Below are positions 1-5,521 of a stretch of DNA of 10,475 nt, piece after piece; position 1 is the first letter of the stretch; each line of letters begins with the position of its first letter. The stretch is from Methanobacteriota archaeon (GTDB lineage Archaea; Thermoplasmatota; Poseidoniia; Poseidoniales; Poseidoniaceae). The notes beneath the pieces are model-generated. The model was not told the origin of the DNA. It saw nothing but the letters and a program-made list of their open reading frames with translations, and did not search any database. Position numbers and translations under genes: made by a program. Location: NCBI GenBank assembly GCA_009936765.1, contig JAACDL010000197.1:1-10475 (forward strand), in the 5' to 3' direction.

Positions 1-93
1 ATTGAAGAAATGAGAGATGATCTCAAAGAAACAATCAATGAAGTCAAGTCAATGATTGCTGAAAGAGCAGCAGAACAGGGAGGCGAAAACTAA
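1..93 (+). CDS. 3' end of an unidentified gene upstream of sdhB (partial)
   Basis: An open frame enters from the left edge and ends at a TAA at 91-93, giving a 30-residue tail that starts IEEMRDDLKE and ends AAEQGGEN. The tail is charged and probably helical. Its stop overlaps the sdhB start codon by one base (TAATG), so the two genes are almost certainly co-transcribed and translationally coupled. By position this could be another succinate dehydrogenase subunit, such as the flavoprotein SdhA or a membrane anchor, because no other Sdh subunit lies downstream of sdhB. The tail itself carries no motif that proves this. Confidence 0.6.
   Translation: MEEMRDDLKETINEVKSMIAERAAEQGGEN
78..83 (+). 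promoter_or_regulatory. Shine-Dalgarno site of sdhB
   Basis: GGGAGG lies inside the last codons of the upstream gene, nine bases before the sdhB ATG. It supports the start chosen for sdhB and the idea of coupled translation. Confidence 0.6.
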
Positions 94-860
94 TGTCACT
101 CAAAGGCAAGAATCAGAAATTCAAGGTACTTCGTGGAGAAGGCGAAGATGCAGAATTAGAAGAATACGATCTTGAATTGGATGAAGGAATGGTTGTCCTG
201 GATTGTATGCATCGTATTCAGTATGAACAGGAACCGGACCTCGGAGTTCGTTGGAACTGTAAGGCAGGTAAGTGTGGCTCATGCAGTGCCGAAATCAACG
301 GCCGCCCTCGCTTAATGTGTATGACTCGTATGTCAGATGTTGTCGCTGAAACGCCTGAAGGACAGCCAATCGAAGTACGTCCAATGAAAGCATTCCCGCA
401 CATCAAAGATCTGGTTACTGATGTTTCATGGAATTATGATGTTGCTAAGAGGATCAAGCCAATCAAAGGGCCAGATGAGAAAGACTGGGAGTTTAATCAG
501 CAAGAAGCTCACAGAGTACAACAATTCCGAGAATGTATCGAGTGTTTCCTTTGTGTAAACAGTTGCCACGTACTTAGAGACCACCAATTATTCGATGATT
601 TCGCAGGACCTAGAAACCTTGTAAGATTAGCGCAATATGAAATGCACCCTCTCGATGAAGAAGACCGTATTCCTGAAATTAAGAAGGAGTTTGGAATCGA
701 ATATTGTAACATCACAAGATGTTGTACTGAAGTATGCCCTGCAGGAATCCAAATTACTGATGATGCAATTATTCAGTTGAAAGAAAGAGTTGTAGACAGA
801 TATTACGATCCACTTCAGAGAATATGGAGAAAAATCACTGGAAAGAAAGTTCGAATGTGA
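93..860 (+). CDS. sdhB: Succinate dehydrogenase/fumarate reductase iron-sulfur subunit (SdhB)
   Basis: SdhB carries electrons from the flavin of SdhA to quinone at the membrane, linking the TCA cycle to respiration. The protein is 255 residues, normal for the family. The N-terminal ferredoxin domain has the [2Fe-2S] ligands C56, C61, C64 and C76 (C-x4-C-x2-C-x11-C). The C-terminal domain has C148-x2-C151-x2-C154-x3-C158 and C205-x5-C211-x3-C215-P, which supply the [4Fe-4S] and [3Fe-4S] clusters. C158 is followed by His rather than the usual Pro. An extra Cys (C210) sits next to C211, but the position that becomes Cys in type E enzymes (aligned to E. coli I209) is Thr here, so a [3Fe-4S] centre is still expected. 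The CIECFLC and NITRCCTEVCP stretches resemble, from memory, the actinobacterial SdhB type. The start at 93 follows a strong GGGAGG. Membrane anchor subunits are not downstream, so they should be upstream or elsewhere. Confidence 0.95.
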   Translation: MSLKGKNQKFKVLRGEGEDAELEEYDLELDEGMVVLDCMHRIQYEQEPDLGVRWNCKAGKCGSCSAEINGRPRLMCMTRMSDVVAETPEGQPIEVRPMKAFPHIKDLVTDVSWNYDVAKRIKPIKGPDEKDWEFNQQEAHRVQQFRECIECFLCVNSCHVLRDHQLFDDFAGPRNLVRLAQYEMHPLDEEDRIPEIKKEFGIEYCNITRCCTEVCPAGIQITDDAIIQLKERVVDRYYDPLQRIWRKITGKKVRM

Positions 861-884
861 ACTCGATTTTAAGTTGGGATTACT

Positions 885-2369
885 ATGTCTAGCCTAACAG
901 GTTCACCTGTAGAAGCAACAGATAACTTGAACACCAAACTTGCCAGTTTTTTCAAACCAGGAAACGACCTGCTAGGGTACATTCTGGTCGTATTATCGAC
1001 AATTCTTTGGTTTGAGGGAAGCAATTTACGTTCATTGAACATTTTGCTTGTGATAATTGCGATATTCTGGTTAGCAGTGAAACTTCTAACTAAGACCAAA
1101 CTGTTCAGTAAAAAAGAATCAGGTTTTGCAAAACCTAGTTTCAAAAGAAAGTTCAAACTATTGTCCTTCATAATAGTAATTTTAGTTGCATTATTGGTTT
1201 TGTCTACAGCAATAGTAGTCAATTTTGCAGAAGATTTTGGTGCTGAACCTTCTTCGCATGATTCACCAAATTTCGAAGATGGAATTTTTGAAAATCTTAA
1301 TCCAACAACAATGCAGTCTGACGATGTATCGACTTGGGATTTGTTAGGTGATTACCTAGTTAGTGATGATTGTAGGTCGCCTAATGAGAAGTTACCTTCT
1401 GAAAAATTTGATTTAATTGATTTAGAAGATGGCGAAATAAGTGTGACATGGTTTGGCCATTCGACAATTCTGATACGGTCAAATAATCTCAGTATAATTA
1501 CAGATCCAGTGTTCAGTGATTCGGGTGCGGGCCCTCTCTCTCTAGGGCCAGAACCTTTCGCTTATGAAAATTCATACAGTCTAGAGGACTTACCAAAAAT
1601 AGACTATGTTTTCATTTCTCATGACCATTATGACCATCTAGATATGGATACAGTAAAAGAACTCAAAGATTCAGGTTTCTTAGTTCCATTAGGAATCAAA
1701 AACCACTTATTGGAATGGGGTATAGATGAAGAAAACATCCAGGAATTAGATTGGTACGATGAAGTGAACCTGACCGAGGATTTGCAAGCAGCACTTACTC
1801 CTGCTCGTCACTTTAGTGGTAGAGGTTTGAGCGACAGTCACAGCACATTATGGGGGTCATGGGTCTTTAATTTCAATGACAAAAGTATCTACTTTAGTGG
1901 GGATACTGGATATATGGATGAATTTGTAAATATCAGCGAGAGATATGGTCCCTTTGATCTTGCTTTCTTAGATTCAGGACAGTACAATGTTGCTTGGCAG
2001 CAGATACACATGTTGCCTGAAGAGGTTATCCAAGCGGGTATTGATCTAAACGCGTCAGTAATTCTCCCAATTCATATTTCTAAGTATGAATTATCTCTAC
2101 ACCACTGGTATGAGCCAATGGAATTAGTATCAACACTAGGAGCTGAAAGGAATGTAACAGTTGCAACTCCGTTGCTAGGGAGCAGTTTCATCATTGGTGA
2201 AGAAATTCCGAATGATACTTGGTGGCGTGGAGTTTCTGAATGCACAGAGCCCTTTTTGGACGAAAACCCAGTGATTGAATATGTTTTGATTTATACAGGA
2301 ATGATTGGAGTAATGTGGATAATTTTACCTCGAATCAAAAATAGAAAATCGAATCTTGAAGAAGAATAG
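885..2369 (+). CDS. Membrane-anchored metallo-beta-lactamase-fold hydrolase (NAPE-PLD/UlaG-like)
   Basis: A 494-residue protein with a zinc metallo-beta-lactamase domain at about residues 184-440. Seen motifs are WFGHST (189-194), ITDPVF (205-210), the metal-binding H246-x-H248-x-D250-H251, H309, D340 in SGDTGY, H375 in HMLPEE and H397 in PIHISKY. This order matches the NAPE-phospholipase D/UlaG branch (Lactamase_B_2), whose members cut phosphoester or lactone bonds. The substrate here is unknown. Three hydrophobic helices precede the domain (about 29-44, 51-68, 92-113) and one follows it (about 464-481). The segment between helices 2 and 3 and the C-terminal tail are Lys/Arg-rich, so the positive-inside rule puts the catalytic domain outside the cell. 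Most relatives are soluble or have at most one helix. It begins 24 bases after sdhB and may be read with it, but no functional link is evident. Confidence 0.87.
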   Translation: MSSLTGSPVEATDNLNTKLASFFKPGNDLLGYILVVLSTILWFEGSNLRSLNILLVIIAIFWLAVKLLTKTKLFSKKESGFAKPSFKRKFKLLSFIIVILVALLVLSTAIVVNFAEDFGAEPSSHDSPNFEDGIFENLNPTTMQSDDVSTWDLLGDYLVSDDCRSPNEKLPSEKFDLIDLEDGEISVTWFGHSTILIRSNNLSIITDPVFSDSGAGPLSLGPEPFAYENSYSLEDLPKIDYVFISHDHYDHLDMDTVKELKDSGFLVPLGIKNHLLEWGIDEENIQELDWYDEVNLTEDLQAALTPARHFSGRGLSDSHSTLWGSWVFNFNDKSIYFSGDTGYMDEFVNISERYGPFDLAFLDSGQYNVAWQQIHMLPEEVIQAGIDLNASVILPIHISKYELSLHHWYEPMELVSTLGAERNVTVATPLLGSSFIIGEEIPNDTWWRGVSECTEPFLDENPVIEYVLIYTGMIGVMWIILPRIKNRKSNLEEE

Positions 2370-2408
2370 ATTTTCCAAATCTTTTGTTGAATGATTATAC
2401 CGCTGAGA

Positions 2409-2417
2409 ACATATATC
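2409..2417 (+). promoter_or_regulatory. Probable TATA box for the cyclophilin lipoprotein gene
   Basis: The A/T run ACATATATC is centred about 25 bases upstream of an ATG at 2438, the usual archaeal spacing between TATA box and transcription start. A transcript starting near 2438-2440 would be leaderless for that ATG, or have a leader of about 45 bases for the TTG at 2483. Confidence 0.45.
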
Positions 2418-2420
2418 ATG

Positions 2421-2439
2421 ATGGTTTACGTTGAACCAT
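2421..2439. repeat. Inverted repeat between the TATA box and the likely transcription start
   Basis: ATGGTT (2421-2426) and AACCAT (2434-2439) are perfect inverted copies with a 7-base spacer. They sit just downstream of the probable TATA box and reach the predicted start point, where an archaeal repressor could bind. A 6-bp arm is short enough to occur by chance. Confidence 0.3.
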
Positions 2440-2482
2440 GGAGAGAGTAGTTACCAACAAGCGCTGATTTGGAGTTTGTATC
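2438..2482 (+). other. Upstream in-frame remnant of a lipoprotein signal peptide, broken by TGA
   Basis: An ATG at 2438 is in frame with the cyclophilin gene and reads MERVVTNKR, then TGA at 2465-2467, then FGVCI directly into the TTG at 2483. Apart from the stop, this joins a positively charged start, a hydrophobic core and a lipobox into a normal-looking lipoprotein signal peptide. The TATA box is correctly spaced for this ATG. It may be a nonsense mutation, a sequence error (CGA, AGA or TGG to TGA) or a decoy that hides a true TTG start. Confidence 0.5.
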
Positions 2483-3121
2483 TTGAGTGTCTTGATGATG
2501 TCATCGGCAGGATGTCTCGATAATGATGACCCGGCTGAACCTGAACTATCTGATGGCACAGAGGTTACATTGGAAATATACCATGGCTCAAGTTTCGAAG
2601 ATGCTGAAGCATACTATACCGTTGTAATCACACTCTATGACGAATTGGTGCCATCACATGCTGATAATTTCAAGACACATACAATGGAGGGGAATTTCGA
2701 CAATGTTACTTTCCACAGAGTAATCGATAATTTCATGATTCAGGGCGGAGACTTCCAGAATCATGATGGAACCGGAGGCTATGCTGCAAATTGGTATGGT
2801 TATTGCAATGGTCAAGAAGCAGAACAATCCGAATGTTCATCAGAGGAAAGTTGGACAGTTCCTCTAGAGGCTGATCTTGGTCTTCAGCATCTCCCTTGTA
2901 CGGTTTCAATGGCGAGAACCAATGCTCCTAATTCTGCAGGTTCGCAATTCTTCATAGTACCTGGAGATAGTAGCCCTTCGCATCTAGATGGCGAGTATTC
3001 TGTTTTCGGAGAAGTTACAGAGGGTTGTGAACACATAACAACAATCTCTCAAGTGGAAACCGGTCAAAACGATCGCCCGATTCTACCAGTGGTAATACAC
3101 ACTGCAACAGTTGAAGAGTGA
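2483..3121 (+). CDS. Cyclophilin-type peptidyl-prolyl isomerase, probable lipoprotein
   Basis: Cyclophilins catalyse cis-trans isomerisation of Xaa-Pro bonds and help proteins fold. Family residues are clear: FHRV with catalytic R79, FMIQGGD (84-90) with Q87, MAR (143-145), NSAGSQFF (150-157) and HLDGEYSVFGEV (167-178). The position of the cyclosporin-contacting Trp in human CypA is H167, as in many microbial members. S8-S9-A10-G11-region ends in a Cys at residue 11 (SSAGC), which looks like a lipobox followed by an acidic linker, so the enzyme probably sits on the outer face of the membrane. C108, C118, C139 and C181 could form disulfides there. With the TTG start (GGAG at 2471-2474, spacing 8) only ten residues precede the lipid Cys, too few for a normal signal peptide. 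The in-frame ATG at 2438 would fix this but meets a TGA. Convergent with the RimK-like gene. Confidence 0.85.
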   Translation: MSVLMMSSAGCLDNDDPAEPELSDGTEVTLEIYHGSSFEDAEAYYTVVITLYDELVPSHADNFKTHTMEGNFDNVTFHRVIDNFMIQGGDFQNHDGTGGYAANWYGYCNGQEAEQSECSSEESWTVPLEADLGLQHLPCTVSMARTNAPNSAGSQFFIVPGDSSPSHLDGEYSVFGEVTEGCEHITTISQVETGQNDRPILPVVIHTATVEE

Positions 3122-3145
3122 ACGCATTACGTTGTTTAGCAACCA

Positions 3146-3165
3146 GATGTTTGAGATTAAACATC
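3146..3165. terminator. Hairpin between convergent genes, possible terminator
   Basis: GATGTTT (3146-3152) and AAACATC (3159-3165) form a perfect 7-bp stem with a 6-base loop in the 35-base gap between the cyclophilin stop and the RimK-like stop, overlapping the latter. Its place between converging genes suggests a role in ending transcription, but there is no T run and archaeal termination usually depends on T tracts. Confidence 0.3.
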
Positions 3166-4341
3166 AGATTCGCCTGTTTCAGCATTTGAAACCGGTGGTA
3201 TGTCGAGAAGGGGTCGCTTGACACTCGCTCTCAATTGTGCTAAGTCTCCGTAACAGATCAATGAATCACGGAATCGCAATTGCAATTCAGGCTCGGGGTT
3301 CCAAATCAGATCCCCTGCTCTAGACAAAGCGAAAACAGGCATCTCCCCATTGAAAATCTCACTTATCGGGGAACCGATTAGATGTGGATGATTCCTCAGG
3401 TGTACTGAAAGAACGCCTTGACCAGGTATTGTTTTCAACAATTGGTCCACGTTTACTTCACTGAAATCACATTCAGACAATACGTTGTCAATAATCGCTC
3501 CAGCAACATTCACTCCGCTTGCCTTCTCAATCCCTTCAAGTCCAGGTGATGAATTAACTTCCAAAACCAATGGGCCTTCGTTACCTTCGAGAAGATCCAC
3601 TCCAGCAACATTCAATCCTAGAACTCTTGCGGCACGACACGCAACTTCTGCATATTCGTCACTAATTTCTACCTTTTCGACAGTACCGTTTAGGTGATAG
3701 TTAGAACGGAATTCACGCCCTCTAGCTTTTCTTCGCATAGTAGCTACAACCTTGCCGCCCACCACTAAAGCGCGAATATCCTTACCGTGACTTTCCGCTA
3801 TGTATTCTTGAATCAGAACGGCTTTACCTGTGACTAACAAGCCCTGAACTAGATTGCGTGTTTCATGAATTGTATGCCTTAGGAATACGCCTTGTCCTTG
3901 AGTTCCTTGTGTAACCTTGACTACAGCTGGAAGGCCACCAACCGCTTCAATCGCCCTTTCTATGTCTTTCATGTCACGAACATAAGCAGTTCTCGGAGTT
4001 GGGATTCTATTTCTTGCTAGAATCTGAGAAGAATGTAATTTATCTCTACTTTGCAAAATACCTTGACTCGAATTTGCTGTCCAAACATCGAGTTGCTCAA
4101 GGTGTCGTAAAACAGAAACGCCATGTTTGGTAATCGAGTGGCCAATCCTTGGAATCACTGCATCATAATCGAATTTTTGACCCTTGTGTAGAATACCAAT
4201 ATCTTGCTCTGCAACGAACAATGAGAATTGCATTGGATCTAATACAGCGACATCAACATCACGTATTCTTGCTTCTTCAACTAAACGTCTTGTACTGTAT
4301 AGTCGCGGACCTCGCGACAATACGGCAAGTCTAGTTGTCAT
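3157..4341 (-). CDS. RimK-like ATP-grasp glutamate ligase with C-terminal RCK_C/TrkA-C-like domain
   Basis: RimK-family enzymes use ATP to add glutamate to a carboxyl group of a protein or cofactor, such as ribosomal protein S6, coenzyme F420 (CofF) or tetrahydromethanopterin (MptN). The N-terminal domain opens with LAVLSRGPRLYSTRRLVEEA (5-24), a RimK signature, and includes AVIPRIG (61-67) and SRDKL (98-102). ATP-grasp residues are visible: K142, the Gly-rich loop TQGTQGQGV (144-152), E179, D188/R190, D249, E261 and N263 in LEVNSSPG. After about residue 300 comes an extra domain of about 75 residues: IGSPISEI (322-329), MPVFALSRAGDLIWNPE (334-350), DSLICYGD (359-366). This fits the RCK_C ligand-binding fold of potassium-channel regulators. 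The ATG at 4341 (394 aa) was chosen because it begins exactly where RimK homology starts. An in-frame ATG 17 codons upstream adds nothing recognisable. The acceptor substrate cannot be told; archaea lack bacterial-type S6. Confidence 0.88.
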   Translation of the reverse strand: MTTRLAVLSRGPRLYSTRRLVEEARIRDVDVAVLDPMQFSLFVAEQDIGILHKGQKFDYDAVIPRIGHSITKHGVSVLRHLEQLDVWTANSSQGILQSRDKLHSSQILARNRIPTPRTAYVRDMKDIERAIEAVGGLPAVVKVTQGTQGQGVFLRHTIHETRNLVQGLLVTGKAVLIQEYIAESHGKDIRALVVGGKVVATMRRKARGREFRSNYHLNGTVEKVEISDEYAEVACRAARVLGLNVAGVDLLEGNEGPLVLEVNSSPGLEGIEKASGVNVAGAIIDNVLSECDFSEVNVDQLLKTIPGQGVLSVHLRNHPHLIGSPISEIFNGEMPVFALSRAGDLIWNPEPELQLRFRDSLICYGDLAQLRASVKRPLLDIPPVSNAETGESDV

Positions 4342-4429
4342 GTTACTAGATGAAAACCTAACCTTTTTCAGTCCTTTGCTAAAAATCGGCAATCGTTCAA
4401 TTCAAGTTCTGAATAGTGATGGCCCGACC

Positions 4430-5449
4430 ATGACCGATGATGTCGCAGAAGAACCAATGGTTGTTTCTGAAGAGGAAGAAGTTCCGGAGTTGACTATCGA
4501 AGAGCGTCAAGAAGCACTCAAGCGGTCACGATGGAATGTGTTCATGTATCTTGGTTTGGCAGCTCTATTTTTCGGATTTGCATTATATCCATTTATGACT
4601 ACAGTTCTCTATGTCGACGAAGGAATTGGTTCGATTGACAAGACTATTGATGTATGGGGAATGGATGCTCCAGGTGAAGGATTTTCTGATATTGCAGTTG
4701 AGATTGAAGTTGTAGTCCAATCAGTACCTACTGATATCGAAAGTATTGATGTTTACATGATAGAGAATCCACAGGGGTGCGATTCAACAGACGGGTCTCT
4801 TAACAAAGAGAGATTATTACTTCAACAAGGAAATTCTAGCCATCCAAATAGTTTCTACTCCATCGAGAATCCCGTTGAATCGAAAAGTTATGATATTGAA
4901 TTCAATGTAGACCCCGGAATTTATTGCGTTCAGATTGCGGTCAGCAAATCAAACAATCAGAATTTTGAAGGAATCAATGTTGAAACTACAATCAACATGT
5001 ATCCTACTCAATTACCTCTGGCATTAGTAGGAATAGTATGCCTTTCATTGTCTGGCTTTGCGTTTATCGGGGCTCAAAAGAACGGGAAACTCGTCAAGAG
5101 TCTAATCGAGCCTAAGGCTGAACCTTCACTCGAAGAAGCCGTTCTTTCACAGACTGCATCTGAGAGAATAATCGCAGGGCCGAGCGGTCCTCCTGGCGGC
5201 CCAACTGGTCCGCCATCCGGTCCATCGGGACCTCCTTCTGGTCCAACTGGACCTCCTGCGGCGGGTCCTAAAGGTCCACCTGCGGTAGTTGAAGAAATTC
5301 AGCCGGAACCAGTCGCCTCGCTAGAAACTGATCAAGGCGTTTATGAAGATCAAGGAGACGGCTGGTACTTCCGTAAATTGCCAGATGGGACTTATGACCA
5401 GACGGTTTACACTTTCAGTGAAGGACAATACGTACCGCATGTAGAGTAA
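4430..5449 (+). CDS. Two-helix membrane protein with Gly-Pro-Pro heptad repeats, unknown function
   Basis: A 339-residue protein not recognised as any named family. It begins with an acidic cytoplasmic stretch (residues 1-34), then a helix at about 37-60, an outside domain of about 130 residues with one Cys pair (C117, C166), and a second helix at about 194-214. The C-terminal part is predicted inside the cell and holds a Gly/Pro repeat at 250-285, followed by an aromatic tail (GWYFRKLPDG, then TVYTFSEGQYVP). The outside domain has beta-rich alternating sequence and the second helix follows it directly. The ATG at 4430 was chosen because the upstream in-frame extension lies antisense over the RimK-like gene and has no protein-like features. 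The gene is divergent from the RimK-like gene with 88 bases between them, and is followed after 51 bases by the SAP protein. Confidence 0.82.
   Translation: MTDDVAEEPMVVSEEEEVPELTIEERQEALKRSRWNVFMYLGLAALFFGFALYPFMTTVLYVDEGIGSIDKTIDVWGMDAPGEGFSDIAVEIEVVVQSVPTDIESIDVYMIENPQGCDSTDGSLNKERLLLQQGNSSHPNSFYSIENPVESKSYDIEFNVDPGIYCVQIAVSKSNNQNFEGINVETTINMYPTQLPLALVGIVCLSLSGFAFIGAQKNGKLVKSLIEPKAEPSLEEAVLSQTASERIIAGPSGPPGGPTGPPSGPSGPPSGPTGPPAAGPKGPPAVVEEIQPEPVASLETDQGVYEDQGDGWYFRKLPDGTYDQTVYTFSEGQYVPHVE
5177..5284 (+). repeat. Gly-Pro-Pro heptad repeat inside the membrane protein gene
   Basis: The encoded peptide is four heptads, GPSGPPG, GPTGPPS, GPSGPPS, GPTGPPA, then Ala and a fifth unit, GPKGPPA. 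Ser and Thr alternate at position 3 of the first four. Codons differ between units (for example GGT/GGC/GGA/GGG and CCT/CCA/CCG), so this is not a fresh DNA duplication. The 7-residue period breaks the strict Gly-X-Y register, so a collagen triple helix is not expected. Confidence 0.9.
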
Positions 5450-5480
5450 GATGCTTGAATGGCCCTAAAGGGCCACATCT
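5449..5480 (+). terminator. Hairpin after the GPP-protein gene, possible terminator or processing site
   Basis: TGGCCC (5460-5465) and GGGCCA (5470-5475) form a perfect 6-bp GC-rich stem with a TAAA loop. Flanking AGATG (5449-5453) and CATCT (5476-5480) can extend it across a one-sided 6-base bulge. It fills most of the 51-base gap between two genes on the same strand. No T run follows, so an attenuator or mRNA processing element is as likely as a terminator. Confidence 0.35.
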
Positions 5481-5521
5481 AGCCCCATCCTTGAAAGAGG
5501 GTGAAGTTCCCGTACTATTCG

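Noticed and set aside
1530..1549. GGCCCT/AGGGCC hairpin inside the hydrolase gene
   Set aside because: It falls inside conserved coding sequence for two Gly-Pro pairs, which explains the bases without a regulatory role.
4342..4392. 17-codon N-terminal extension of the RimK-like gene
   Set aside because: RimK homology begins exactly after the ATG at 4341; the extra residues match nothing in the family.
4184..4429. 82-codon N-terminal extension of the GPP membrane protein frame
   Set aside because: Most of it lies antisense over the conserved RimK N-terminus, the residues look unlike a protein domain or signal peptide, and a natural ATG at 4430 starts the acidic N-terminus.
5177..5284. Collagen-like triple helix
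   Set aside because: The 7-residue period interrupts the Gly-X-Y register in every unit.
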